Notes under the pieces: model-generated | Told to the model about the DNA's origin: nothing | What the model saw: the letters and a program-made list of their open reading frames with translations, nothing else | Database searches by the model: none | Shown: piece after piece, positions 1-10,593 of the stretch | Position numbering within the stretch: the first letter of the stretch is position 1 | Layout: every line of letters starts with the position of its first letter | Made by a program: the position numbers and the translations under genes | Source: Nitzschia sp. pyKryTriq1 | Lineage: Eukaryota > Bacillariophyta > Bacillariophyceae > Bacillariales > Bacillariaceae | Reading direction: 5' to 3' | NCBI GenBank assembly: GCA_956465555.1 | Contig: OY101122.1 | Span: 755,001-819,000, forward strand | Length of the DNA: 64,000 bases

Positions 1-524
1 CTTGCACGCTCGTCACCGTCGTTGTTGTGCGTGATTTTTCCTCGTCACAAACAATCGTTGAGCGCGCAAGGCCAAACGACTCCTAGGAACAACACTTGTA
101 TTCATGTATGGAGGAATTTATATGATCTAATTTTTGGCGCGAAACTACAGTATTGGTATTGCTGAGAATACGAAGGACAGACGACATACCTCCACGCGTC
201 ACAGGAACGGAGGCGGATCGATAATGCGATACCGGTTCCAGACCTGCTGTACCTGGTATCATACCTGTACCGGTACCGGTAGAGACTTTACTTGCACCTA
301 CCGGTATTGTGTACGAGTGCGGTACCGGTACGGTACGGTACACGTACAGTCTCCTTGGTACAGTAATAAACAAGAAGCCGATCTTCGCGCGCCAAACGCC
401 CACCACCAAAAGCCATCAAAATAAGAAAGGAGACAGGAGACATCGTCGTATTCACAATCGCAGAAAACATAGTTGTTCTGTTTGCTCATGTCCACCGATT
501 AGCCCTTTCCAAATTGGATCAACG
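1..524. other. Intergenic, GTAC-rich, left edge of window
   Basis: I see no convincing gene here. The left part is unremarkable. From about 266 to 350 the sequence is built from overlapping TACCGGTA and GTACCGGTAC words. The last 150 bases presumably hold the promoter and 5' UTR of the transporter that starts at 525. Open frames in this stretch are short and look like chance readings of the repeat. Confidence 0.6.
266..350. repeat. TACCGGTA/GTACCGGTAC low-complexity palindromic cluster
   Basis: The stretch contains repeated palindromic words TACCGGTA, GGTACCGG and GTACGGTAC. Similar clusters recur through the window, always outside the confident coding exons. No longer repeat unit or element ends are visible. 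Confidence 0.7.
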
Positions 525-1588
525 ATGACTTCCAAGGCAGCCCCAGCTCTCGATCACAAGGCGATGTTCTATATGCTCCTTCTTGCTTTGCAATTTGGGA
601 TGCAGCCAGCACTGACGAGAAAATATACCCCTCCGGGGATTTGTCGGTCGACAGTTATATTGATACAAGAGCTTTTGAAGTTTTTCTTGGCTTTCATAAT
701 GCTACATTTGAGTGGTGGGGCCCAGTCCGCGTTTTCTGGTGAGTGGCTGCACGTTCTGAAGTTCATGGTCTTGTCGACATTTTTCTTCTTACGAGAAAAT
801 TATTTTCAGGTTGGAATATTTCGACGTGGGCAACCGTTGCTTTCCTCCCAGCTGCTCTCTACGCGGTACAGAATATTGCAGCCTTACAAGCCTACCAAAA
901 TCTCGACTCTTTGACTTTTAACGTCTTGAATCAAACAAAAACATTGTCTGCAGCTCTGTGCTGCTATCTTGTTATGGGTCGGAAGCAGAGCTTTATTCAG
1001 GTTTTAAGTTTATTCCTCCTTCTTTTGTCAGCTCTTGTCATGGAGCGCTTGGTGCCCCTTGACTCGCTTTTTTCAGCTGGTGTTTCGATAGGGGTCCCAG
1101 AATGGGGCTCCAGGCACTGGTCTCATGGCGTCGCACCAATCATGGTCGCAAGTTTCATCAGCGGATTATCAGGTGCGCTTTCCCAGAAAAATTTGCAATC
1201 CCAAGGGGGTGGTCGAAATCCTTACTTATTCAGCATGGAATTATGTGCTGCTTCAGCATTGATCTTGGGCAGCAGCCTTATCATTAGCTCCGACGGCAAG
1301 CGGATTGCAGAGGATGGGTTTTGGCATGGGTGGACAGCTACTACATGGATCCCTATCCTGACAAACTCAATAGGTGGAATTATCGTCGGGCTAGTGACAA
1401 AGTATGCGGGGTCGGTGCGAAAGGGGTTTGCATTGATTTTTGGCATTTTTCTGAGTGGCCTGGTACAAGCGTTACTCCAGCCAGATGTCGGTGTGACGAC
1501 CGAACAGGCGGTTGGTGGGGTATTGGCTGCAATTAGTCTTTGGATACATGCAACCAACCCTCCTGTGGTGAAAGAAAAGAGAGAATAG
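525..1588 (+). CDS. Nucleotide-sugar transporter (SLC35A / UDP-galactose transporter family)
   Basis: Exons are 525-738 and 810-1588, giving 330 residues. The intron 739-809 starts GTGAGT and ends TTTTCAG, and splicing joins the frames inside a glycine codon. The protein is a chain of hydrophobic segments. Residues 88-116 (YAVQNIAALQAYQNLDSLTF, then NVLNQTKTL) match the conserved core of SLC35A transporters, which carry UDP-galactose, UDP-GlcNAc or CMP-sialic acid into the Golgi or ER lumen in exchange for the nucleotide monophosphate. Length is normal for the family (about 320-340). The substrate cannot be read from sequence. The gene converges on the MATE gene downstream, with a 204-base gap between stop codons. 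Confidence 0.9.
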
Positions 1589-1792
1589 AGGGCTACATGC
1601 TTTCGTTTGAGTAACTTGGCCCCGTCGAAGCCGAGGAAACGATGGGGTCGATAGCCTGTGGTTTCTAGTAAACAAAAGTGGCGTCATCACCGAATGTTCA
1701 ACAACGACCAACGACTTTGATAGTGTAATAGTTTGTTCTCATTAGTAGATCAACACATCATGTCGTTACTACGTGTTGGTCAGCTAGGACAG

Positions 1793-3400
1793 CTACCGTG
1801 CAGGATCTGTGGTTTCTAGAGCATCCAGTTCTGGATCTCCGTCGACTATTGCTGTCCCTTTCTCTGCCTCTTCATCCCTCCGCGCAGTGGAATCAAGGGG
1901 CATGCTTGTCATGGTAGATATTCTTTTCGTTGCATTCTTTGCTTCCTTCTCCCAGGAAATGCGGAATTTCAAGACCAAGACGCCAATGATGCTTGCACTA
2001 TAGATCCCAAGAACGTACCCCCACCACAAGCCAGCAACTCCTGAATTGCCCACAAATGTTAGAAGGGCGCCAACTGGGATTGCCAATACCCAAAATGCCA
2101 ACATATTGAGGTAAAGTACCATCCGTTGGCGGCCTAGCCCTCTCATGACACCCCCAACCGTCGCTTGTGCCGCATCACCCATCATGAAGACGCAGGAGAT
2201 AGGAATAAGCGTCGAAACGAGTTCAGCAACCTCGTCATCGCTGCTGAACGCTTTTCCAAGCCAGTCCTTACAGGGTAGTACAATTGCAATGAGAGCCAGT
2301 TGGACACCAGTAGCCAGCAAGAAGGAGACGAGTGATGACCGTCGTGCATTCTCGATGCTTCCCTCTCCCATCCATTGGCCGACACGGATTGACGCAGCGA
2401 TCCCGATGGCAAAAGGAAAACTGAGAAAGATGAAAGTAGCAATACTCAATGTGATGATATGTGCATCCAACGCGACGGTACCAAGCAAACCAGCTAGTAT
2501 GGTTGCTATCTCAAAGGACCATGCTTCCGCAGAAATCGATAGCGCCCCAGAAAATGCCAGTTTACAAAACGGACCCAAGGTCTTCAAATTCCACACTTGA
2601 CGAGAAATTGTAGGCCAAGTTGACTCAATTTTTTCGGAATGGCGGTTCCAATAAATGTAGCACACAATGCCGATGAACTCAAGGAATCGCGTGATGGTAG
2701 TTGCCCAAGGAGCACCATTTAGGCCCATGCCCAACGCATAGATCAATGACCAATTGAAGAGAATGTTCACGCCATTTGCCCACAGGCCAAGCCAGACCCC
2801 TGGCATGACAATTCTCTGCGACTGCAAGTATTTTACTAATACCTTGAAAGCGTAATACGGGAACAGACCCGGTATTAGACGATAGGAGAATTGACCAGCC
2901 GCATCCGCCAGCGCGTCGTCTTGGCCAAATAACTTCATGGCTGGACCGCACAAAGCGAGGAGGCCAGAGACAAATACTGTGACGATCATAACGATGGCTA
3001 ATCCAGACCCAGCCCACATTCCGTAAGCTTTGAGCTCCTTGGCCCCGTGTGCTTGCGCCAAGAAAGTATCAATCGCAGTGTTGAAGCCCAACATTGTGGA
3101 ATTCCAAAGGTTGAACCACACAGTTGCTAAGGCTGCTGCTGCCAAGTCATTTTTATCAGGAAGGTTCCCAACGAAGGCAATGTCTACCACCGGCAGCGTA
3201 TTCTGAAAAATTTCTGACATGATGATCGGACCAGTCAATAACACCACATCATGCAGGTGCTCTTTGTAGGAGCGAATCGCTGATGCAGCAGTCCTCGCTG
3301 GGGTGGTTTCCTGTTCCGACTCCTCGCCCTCCTCTGATGATGAGGCGGCTTTTTCGACCATGGTTTCAAGAGATTTTCGTGTGTGAGTTGGATAATTCAT
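1793..3400 (-). CDS. MATE family efflux transporter
   Basis: A single uninterrupted frame of 535 residues starts at the ATG at 3400; a second ATG at 3361 (residue 14) is also possible. The first 40 residues are acidic and Ser/Glu-rich. About twelve hydrophobic segments follow, with the MATE features LLTGPIIMSEIFQNTLPVVD near residue 55 and an N/F-rich second segment (FNLWNSTMLGFNTAIDTFLAQA). The two similar halves begin near residues 50 and 285. MATE proteins are cation- or proton-coupled antiporters exporting organic cations and xenobiotics, or moving them into vacuoles. The acidic C-terminal tail is probably cytosolic. The gene is convergent with the sugar transporter at its 3' end. The substrate is unknown. 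Confidence 0.9.
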   Translation of the reverse strand: MNYPTHTRKSLETMVEKAASSSEEGEESEQETTPARTAASAIRSYKEHLHDVVLLTGPIIMSEIFQNTLPVVDIAFVGNLPDKNDLAAAALATVWFNLWNSTMLGFNTAIDTFLAQAHGAKELKAYGMWAGSGLAIVMIVTVFVSGLLALCGPAMKLFGQDDALADAAGQFSYRLIPGLFPYYAFKVLVKYLQSQRIVMPGVWLGLWANGVNILFNWSLIYALGMGLNGAPWATTITRFLEFIGIVCYIYWNRHSEKIESTWPTISRQVWNLKTLGPFCKLAFSGALSISAEAWSFEIATILAGLLGTVALDAHIITLSIATFIFLSFPFAIGIAASIRVGQWMGEGSIENARRSSLVSFLLATGVQLALIAIVLPCKDWLGKAFSSDDEVAELVSTLIPISCVFMMGDAAQATVGGVMRGLGRQRMVLYLNMLAFWVLAIPVGALLTFVGNSGVAGLWWGYVLGIYSASIIGVLVLKFRISWEKEAKNATKRISTMTSMPLDSTARRDEEAEKGTAIVDGDPELDALETTDPAR

Positions 3401-3885
3401 GGATGCTGTACGGTACGTACGAGCATGGCAGTGAAGAGCAATATCAGCATCTCAGCTTTGTTCTTTCGGCTTCACAAAACTCGCAATCGATCCAGAAAAC
3501 ACAAACAAAAAGCGAATGCCGCGTCGTTTTGGGTGGCAGGTGGTGGCACATAGACATGGTGCGCATTGCATTGAAGCAAGGGGTTGCGGCGGGAAAATTT
3601 GCCGCCAACTTTCAGGCACGCGCGCTTTCCGCGAGTCTCAATATTACCGCGGTATTATCTGCCGCCCAAAAAGTCAGAACGCAGCGAGCGCATGCAGAGA
3701 GAGAGGCGCGAGGAATTTTTCAATGGCTCAGAAACGCTTCGACGATGGGATGTGCGAGATGTGCGATGATGTGCGATGTGCGTCGATGATTCTCGATTCT
3801 CGATTCTTCCTCTAGCTAAAGATCTTATGGTCGCTTGACCTATCTTGCATTTGAAGATCAAATACCTATTATTTATATTAGGACA

Positions 3886-5217
3886 ATGTATTTACCAGAC
3901 GATAAAGACCAGGCCTTGGTAGAAACTCCCTACGGAAAAGGTCTCGTGGTTCGGACGCGAACAAATCCGAAGCGAGGGCGTGCAATTCGGGAGATTGAGC
4001 TTTTAGATTGGACCCAACCAGACGGTAGCCGAGGCCCCAAGAGACCAAATATGCTATATTCGCCATCAAAATTCCCTTCCGTTATTCCCGTGGTAGGGAG
4101 TGAAGTTTCCACAAACTATGGCCGCGGAAAGGTGACTGAGATCCGACAAGACGGGAAAATGGTCGTGGTCAGGATATCTTCCTGGCGTTTGGCGGGTCGC
4201 TCCACGGTTACGTGTCATCTTTCGACCGACTCGGTCCAAGTTATCCGACCGAAAAAGATATTTGAAATGTCCATCTTTGAGAAGGTGGAGCACGCGCAAG
4301 AATTGAAGGAACAAGCTTCTACCAAATTTTCGGCCAAAGAGTACAACGAAGCCTTGCAGCTCTACGCCGAAGCCGTCGATGCTGTCAGGTATGTACAGCA
4401 CAAGAAAGATTCTACTAACGAATTGAGAGCCGACCTTTTGATTGTCATGATCACTTGCTGCAACAACGCGGCGACCTGCTGTTTACAGCTACACGAGTGG
4501 GACCGTGCTGAGAAATTCGGCAAAAATGCACTCGTTCTCTTGGAAGCTCTTTACGAAAAGAAGGGAAACAGCAATATTCTCAAATTACTGAATCGTGAAG
4601 GAACAACAGACGCTAAGCTGTTTGGAGCCTGGATGGTCAAAAGCCATTTAGTTATCGCTCGTGGATTGGCTGAACGACACGACACCGCCGAAGCGATTGA
4701 CAGCCTGAAAAAATCTCAAGAGATGATTTCCGAATACAAGCAGGAAGGGGATCCGACGTTCCGCCAATTGCAAAGTCAGGAGAAAGAAGTTCGGAAGCTT
4801 CTTGCGAACTGCAAAGATAGGATCAAGGCAGAGCGAAAAAGAGAGAAACAGCGAGCGCGGGCGATGTTCAGCGGCGCAGAAGAAAAGAAAGACTCGGAAA
4901 ATAAAGAGCCGCATCAAACAGAATCAGTGACCAAAATAGAAAAAAATGACATTCCAACCAAACAGGAATACCGTGATCTTGGCGAATCGGAGAAAAATGA
5001 AATGGCCTGCAAAGAGCCAGAAATAGAGCTTGATATTTCGAAGACGGGGCCTCGTGAAAAAAAAAGAGTCAGTTTCGCCGATGGCACAGCGCCGGGCAGT
5101 GTGGACGACAGTGCGGAACCATCATTCCTCGAAGAACACAAAGAAGCATTGCTGGTTGCTGCCGGCATCGTACTGGGCTCATTGTGCGTACATATCCTGT
5201 CTCGCAGGCGCCGATGA
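3886..5217 (+). CDS. Tail-anchored TPR protein with two YGKG/YGRG modules
   Basis: This intronless frame encodes 443 residues from the ATG at 3886; the frame is open a little further upstream but without an ATG. Two related modules open the protein: TPYGKGLVVRTR... near residue 14, and NYGRGKVTEIR... near residue 80, each leading into a tryptophan- and leucine-rich strand. Helical TPR-like repeats follow from about residue 128 (FSAKEYNEALQLYAEAVDAV, then CCNNAATCCLQLHEWDRAEK). After that comes a long basic and acidic coiled region, and then one hydrophobic segment at residues 421-438 ending in SRRRR. A lone C-terminal helix with a basic tip is the layout of tail-anchored proteins of mitochondria, plastids, peroxisomes or ER. 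A role as chaperone or import co-receptor, as for TOM34 or OEP61-like TPR proteins, is inference only. Confidence 0.75.
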   Translation: MYLPDDKDQALVETPYGKGLVVRTRTNPKRGRAIREIELLDWTQPDGSRGPKRPNMLYSPSKFPSVIPVVGSEVSTNYGRGKVTEIRQDGKMVVVRISSWRLAGRSTVTCHLSTDSVQVIRPKKIFEMSIFEKVEHAQELKEQASTKFSAKEYNEALQLYAEAVDAVRYVQHKKDSTNELRADLLIVMITCCNNAATCCLQLHEWDRAEKFGKNALVLLEALYEKKGNSNILKLLNREGTTDAKLFGAWMVKSHLVIARGLAERHDTAEAIDSLKKSQEMISEYKQEGDPTFRQLQSQEKEVRKLLANCKDRIKAERKREKQRARAMFSGAEEKKDSENKEPHQTESVTKIEKNDIPTKQEYRDLGESEKNEMACKEPEIELDISKTGPREKKRVSFADGTAPGSVDDSAEPSFLEEHKEALLVAAGIVLGSLCVHILSRRRR

Positions 5218-5797
5218 TGCTACCCCACCATCCAAAGAACAACACAGCAAGATACAGCAACCGCAACTAGTTATCATCATCATCAGCATCATTTATCGAA
5301 GGAGTACTTCGTATCGCGGATCGTCATCAATGTGGATTTTTCAATCAGCACACGAGCAAATAATGATCATCGATGGAGAGTGAGGAGGAGGGGTTAGGAG
5401 TCGTCATGAATTTTCAATGATAGTCACGCGCACCGCACCCTATTACTACACGGGCAAATTATAACGTGCACCGACCGTGTGCTAAAAAACAAGAACATGC
5501 CGCCAAGGCATATCTCAAAGTTTCTTGAAGAGCCGGCCGGCGGTTGACTCATAACAACTCACAACATCATGAATGGTGATGCTGTCAATCGTCAATCTCT
5601 CATCACCTTCAAAAAGCGGTGCTTCCGCTTTTGCAAGTCGACAATTACCTGGAAAGCCGCCGTGGACGACTCACAGTTGTCATTTTTGACCACACAAGTC
5701 AATGGAAGCATGGTAGTATATGGTATTTCGATTGTCGTGGAGACACCGACTGTGATGTGAGTTCCTTCGATCATAGGCGAATTGGTCGAGGAGAAAA
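5218..5797. other. Intergenic region
   Basis: I see no supported gene in these 580 bases. They must contain the 3' end of the TPR gene and the promoter of the DUF6824 gene. A 63-codon open frame at 5569 has no recognisable content and lies close to that promoter. An upstream non-coding or coding first exon of the DUF6824 gene cannot be excluded. Confidence 0.5.
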
Positions 5798-7276
5798 ATG
5801 GACGTAGTCTTCATCGAGCAGATCAATAAAGGAAAGGGCCACAAAAAATCACGACATCGGATGGTTCGGAAACGAAGAATGGATTCAAACAAAGCTGGCG
5901 CAAATGCTGAGGAAGCCCAAGTACAAAAAACAAGCCACCAGAGCGAGATTTCAGGGATGCCAGACACTTGTCCAGCGATCTCGACAGGAAGGAGTGTCGT
6001 GGAAATACTGGATCCCCAGGAGGTATGTAAATGTATAGCTATCCAAGTGCTACCGGTGACAATCGCGTATTCAAACATTGATTTCTTCAATTACAGCGGG
6101 CGGCTAGTGCCATATTCCGTCGTCGGAGAGATGGATATAATTACGAGATTCAAGCCACCCGTGAGAGACCACACCCCCATGACCACCAGCCCCATATTTG
6201 TCGGAAGCAATCTCAAGGGTATTCTATTGATACTCCACACAACACGCCATTGATCCCTGCAACGGGATCGTCTGGAATTTACTCATATCCTCCGCCTCCC
6301 CCACATTCCCACTATCACAACCCGTCCTTTTCCTACGGACAAATAGTGATGCCATCATTGGTGCCTCCTACCGCTGGTGGTCCAGTACCTGTATTTTCCT
6401 ACCCCTACCAGCCCCCAGCCTACGCTGGATATCCCCATTACCATTGGGCCCCAGTCGAATACATATCCGAAATCAAGCCCAGCGACGTACTTTGCGGTAA
6501 GTTCATTTGACGGTCGAGAGCAAAATCGTCGAAGGACCAGACGCTCACCTTTTCTACTTTCAGGGCGAGGTGGGGCGACTAACTCTCACTCTGGCAATCG
6601 AGCGTTTCGTTCCCTTGTCAAACGATATCAGGATCAATATTTAAAAGCAAAAAAGAGAGACAAGCCAGCAGTGGCCGCAATTGTTGTCCAAAGAATTCGC
6701 GACAAGGGTGGAAGATTTGTGAAAAGAATTGATACCCCAACCCCCGAAGGTCGTGTTCTTTGGGTTGATATAGGCGATGACAGAGCAAAGGAAAAAACTT
6801 GCCAAGCATTGAGGGAGGGGGCTCCGGAGATCAGGAGAAAGCGCAAAACCTCTTCCACTGACGAAGAGGATGTCATCAAGAAAGCCAATGCTGGCAAAGG
6901 CGAGTTGTCCCCAAACTCAAACTCAAGCCTTAGTCGCTCCCATTCCGATGACGAAGGTGGGGGATCTTTTGCAAACCGAACAATGGTCACCAGGAACACG
7001 GGGCGGGCGAATGCTTGTCAGCATCCTTCTCAGCCACAGTCTGCTCAAATCATGATCAGGCCCTCTGCGGCTTTGATTCGAAGGCCATTTCTGGAATTCA
7101 TTCCTATCGATCAATTGGATCCTCACAAACGCGAACTTTATCTGCGAGATTTCCTCCCACCAGATCCGGGAATCCGGAAACATACAAGCTATACTTCGAG
7201 CCCGCCCACCTCTTTTGTTGAAGTATCCTCTGCACGACACGAGAACTCGAGTACCTGGCCCAGTATTCAAGTTTAA
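5798..7276 (+). CDS. DUF6824-family protein (DVLCGRGG module), likely regulatory
   Basis: Exons 5798-6022, 6097-6496 and 6564-7276 give 445 residues. Introns 6023-6096 (GTATGT..TTACAG) and 6497-6563 (GTAAGT..TTTCAG) keep the frame, and the second is removed inside the glycine codon of DVLCGRGG. Residues 1-75 are basic. Residues 85-200 are rich in Pro, Tyr and His. From residue 205 runs DVLCGRGGATNSHSGNRAFR followed by SLVKRYQDQYLKAKKRDKP and ...IRDKGGRFVKR...W.DIGDDRAKEKTCQALREGAP, the signature of the domain annotated DUF6824, which is greatly expanded in diatoms. The rest is low complexity. The domain is usually suspected to be nuclear and DNA-linked because its proteins are basic, but its function is not established. 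The first exon is the least certain part. Confidence 0.8.
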
Positions 7277-7401
7277 GCATAAGGACAAACAAGAGCGCGA
7301 CGTGAACGAATCCATCTTATGGTTATTGTTGTAAGAGTGGATATAATAGTCGTCAGATTAAGCTCTATAAAACCAACGTGTATCCACATTTTGTCACATT
7401 T

Positions 7402-7817
7402 TCAAGTCAAAAGCGACATAGAGTTCAGCAATAGCTTGAGATCTTCTTTGCCCATCTTGCTTTGAGCCTTCAAGGTGTACAAACCCATGTTGAGCTCTTC
7501 AAGATCCGGGTAGTCGGCGTACATTTTGCTACTGTACGGCTCATCCGACACAAATCACCGGAGTGAAGCTTCTCCTGCAGCTCTGTGTTCTCTTGTTCCA
7601 GCACGTCCGCTCTTTTCGACGCTTTAGACAACTCTGCCTTGACCATTTCAAGCTCCGCCAAAGCAGCCTCCAATTCTGCCTTTACAGATGTAAGCTCCGT
7701 CTCTGTTTCCTTTGCTTTCTCCACTGTGTTCTTCGCATTTCCCAGTTCTTTTGTCAATGTCTCTGAGAGAAAGTGAGCATTCGGTCGGCTGTGTCTCTTA
7801 TGGTGCTCTGGACGCAT
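7402..7817 (-). pseudogene. Broken coiled-coil gene fragment
   Basis: Reading leftward from the ATG at 7817, one frame gives about 75 residues of heptad-rich coiled coil (TKELGNAKNTVEKAKETETE, then ...AALAELEMVKAELSKASKRA...). It then runs out of phase near 7560. Another frame continues with clearly coding-like sequence (MYADYPDLEELNMGLYTLKA...LKLLLNSMSLLT) and stops at 7402. No intron with acceptable size and phase links the two parts; the only GT..AG pair there is 27 bases long and does not change the frame. I interpret this as a gene remnant with an indel. A family assignment is not possible. A sequencing error or an unspliced short intron are the alternatives. Confidence 0.4.
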
Positions 7818-8974
7818 GCACTCATGGTGCTTCCGGAGCTACCTACACGTGTCCCAAGACTCAAATGGCCGTGACTCACAAGGGCGACATAAGAGGCTGC
7901 GACAAGGCATCGAATCTCCTCGGCGACAAAATGACTTCTCGAGCGGATGATCCGGAGCAACCGGTTCGTGAAAAGATGTGTACAAATTACATGGTCTTTA
8001 CGGCAGAAGATACGATTGATGACCGCAACAAGAATGGCCCAAGTAGTTATCATTACTGTGGAAACCTACAGATCCAGTCGAAAGCTCAAGCACGGCACAA
8101 GTCCTCGTCGTGGACAGCGAGTACTACAAGATTGGCGCGGGACCCACAAGGCGGGCCAGCACTATGCTCTGCCAAGGATGATATACCATACCACCAGCGT
8201 ACTAGAATTGTAGAAGAAAAGGCGAGACTGAAAGGGGTCCGATGAATGGATAGCTAGAATACGCGACGTGCTAGCACCATGTACTAAAGTAGTCTCGATA
8301 TATCGTATCTTGCGAAGAACGGCCAGGGATACCGGTACATAAACAACTTGGGAAGTGTAATGCCCATAGCAGGGCCGTGTTCCGTTCGTGGAGTCCAAGA
8401 GCAAGACGGCCGCGCGATAGCTCGTTTATAAACATAAGGCCTGGGGTTTTGCCTACTAGCCTACTGATATTGAGAGGGAGTGTGACATTACCGGTCATTT
8501 CGGGGCGAACCTCTTCGAGAACCCCAAATATTATCCAACATCACTTCCCGAACCTTTCCGGACAGTCATGAATCAATCACGAGTACCGTTCCCGCAACCC
8601 GAATCCTACTACATAACTATATCGTCACTCTAACACTCGAGAAGGCAACTGTCAAATCAACTACCCAGTGTATCCAGAATACAAACGTCAAGACTACAAT
8701 CAGGAGATCAATTCTACATCAAATAGATGCTCAAAAGGAGCTCATCAAATAATCTATGCGACAGTCGCAAACACTCAGTACAAATACTCCTTATTTTATC
8801 ACGCACAAACGCCCAGTAATTCGAGACCGTCAGCCAAAGCGCCTGTCCGTCTACGTAATTATCACACCTACGCACACAGTCAACAATCAACCAATTTGCA
8901 TTTTACCACAACATTGTAGACTACCCAATAGTCTTGATCCAATTATCTTCTCTCGCCAAAGGACCCATTCGAGG
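7818..8974. other. Intergenic region, no supported gene
   Basis: About 1.15 kb without a recognisable product. Several open frames of 60-180 codons overlap on both strands, but none shows family motifs, membrane segments or plausible splicing. The part next to 7818 may contain decayed upstream pieces of the coiled-coil remnant. The right end is the promoter of the hydroxylase gene. Confidence 0.5.
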
Positions 8975-10124
8975 ATGCAGAAACAACCATGTTACGTCAC
9001 GTGGACAGCGACCTGCTTGACAATCTTGTCTCTGTTGTGGCTGCCTGCGTCGCAGTCCTTTGTCGGTCGTTGTGCAATCCACCATGGATGGATGGTGGCA
9101 ACAGAAGATCAAATTAGCAGTACCAGGACTTCATCATCGTCTCGTGCGGCCTTGACCGAACGACAAATGCAGTTTTGGGAAGACGTTAATACGGGCCTCA
9201 ACGATATTGAAAATTTCTATGCAAAAAAGGGTCAAAATATTGATCGGATCCGAAGATTTGCAAAGACGTAAGTTGACTTATTGGAGACACGGATCGAAAA
9301 TAGAGCTGCCTTCATTCTTTAGGAGATCTCACTGACCACCGGGGTACCTTTGTGTCATCTCATATAGTGCCAGTGGAGAGCTGGAGGCCCCAAAGGGCTA
9401 TGCTCCTGGGCACGAGCCGAGCGAAGAGCATGTGGACGGATTGACGGCCAAACCATTTTGGGATGTTTCAGAAGAGCCAGCGAATTTTCCATGGGCCAAG
9501 AAACTGGAAGAAAAGTATACTATCATCCAGAAAGAATTCGAGGCCAGACTGGAGCGGGATAAGGAGCTATTTAGCGCGGATAGTGCTTGGCAAAACCAAG
9601 TGATGGGCTCTGGATGGTCGGCGATACGTTTGCAGCGCCTGGGGGTATGGAACATGGACAATTGCAAGGAGTTCCCTAAGACTTACGAATTACTGCGGAG
9701 TCTACGTATCCCACTGGCCGTTCGTGGTGTCTGCTTTGCGCGACAAGCTCCTGGATCGGGCGTCGCAGAGCACTCGGATGGTCGAAACTTCATTCTGACT
9801 TCGCATTTGGGATTGAAGATCCCGTCTGACTGTTGGATTGAAGTTGGAGGAGAACGAAAAGGCTGGACCGAGGGAAAGTTGACAACATTGGACACATCTT
9901 TCGTGCACTCTACAGGAAATCCTACAGATGAGGAACGACATGTTTTGATCCTGGATTTCTGGCATCCAGAACTGACCGAGGCAGAGAGAGCCGCTCTAGA
10001 ATTCGTGTACGATCTGAGAAACAAATTCGAAAGTGGAAAAATTCCATTCCGGCAACCTAAAGCATTACAGGAAGGTGAAGGCTTGGGTGGATGGTGGAAA
10101 AGCGTTACCGGCGGAGGCGAATAA
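8975..10124 (+). CDS. Aspartyl/asparaginyl beta-hydroxylase-like protein with N-terminal signal peptide
   Basis: Exons 8975-9267 and 9368-10124 give 349 residues; the intron 9268-9367 (GTAAGT..CATATAG) splits a threonine codon. Residues 12-30 form a hydrophobic signal segment ending in LPASQSFVGR, where a Phe follows a likely cleavage site, as in diatom plastid presequences. The catalytic region carries H233 and D235 in HSDGRNF, H244 in TSHLG, H278 in TSFVHS, and R288 before VLILDFWHPEL. This spacing fits the Asp/Asn beta-hydroxylase fold (cupin-type 2-oxoglutarate/Fe(II) dioxygenases), with the Fe and 2-oxoglutarate ligands present. Substrate and final location (plastid or secretory pathway) are not shown. 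The gene is convergent with the small membrane protein gene, 97 bases away. Confidence 0.82.
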
Positions 10125-10221
10125 TTAGAATATAAACTTTCTCCGCCGCCCAATGTTGATCGGGAAGATTGCGTTTCACTCCACCATGGTACGAATTCAC
10201 CATTGCAAGGGTCGCTCCTGA

Positions 10222-10593
10222 TTATTTTTTCTTTCCAAATATCATATCCGGAAGCTCTTGTAGATTAATCTCGTCATACACAACAGCATATGCGGCTCCT
10301 CCAAAGGTGGCGGCTCCGAGGACACCAGCGACTTTCCCGCGGCGCAACAACATCGTTCCACCACCGAGTAGTGCACTTCCACCGATTATTTCCAGAGGGA
10401 ACTCATGACGTCTCTGATAAGTATACACAGCGGACTCCTTAACCACACCTGATTGAGTTTTGACCGTCTCCCAAGCCGATCCGACGGGTTTCGCAACCTC
10501 TTCAAGACTGCCCAAAACTTTGTTGGCGGAAGAGACTATACTCTTGATGCCCGACCGAAAGATTTCTTCCGGTTTCTTTGGATCTTCCCCCAT
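10222..10593 (-). CDS. Small membrane protein with two glycine-rich helices (possibly MICOS Mic26/27-like)
   Basis: The intronless frame encodes 123 residues from the ATG at 10593 (MGEDPKKPEE). An amphipathic helical region at about 12-50 is followed by the basic patch YQRRHEFP. Two closely spaced glycine-rich hydrophobic segments come next (LEIIGGSALLGGGTMLL and VAGVLGAATFGGAAYAVVY), then a short acidic stretch and a lysine tail. Tandem glycine-zipper membrane helices after a helical region resemble the APOO/Mic26-Mic27 family, which shapes mitochondrial cristae. The similarity is architectural only, and I could not confirm a family motif. The gene is tail to tail with the hydroxylase gene. 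Confidence 0.55.
   Translation of the reverse strand: MGEDPKKPEEIFRSGIKSIVSSANKVLGSLEEVAKPVGSAWETVKTQSGVVKESAVYTYQRRHEFPLEIIGGSALLGGGTMLLRRGKVAGVLGAATFGGAAYAVVYDEINLQELPDMIFGKKK

Noticed and set aside
3835-3885. Upstream extension of the TPR protein
   Set aside because: The open frame before 3886 offers only a TTG; the ATG at 3886 starts the conserved region sensibly.
7712-8245. 177-codon open frame on the plus strand
   Set aside because: It runs opposite to the clearer coiled-coil remnant, and its sequence is polar and featureless. Likely spurious.
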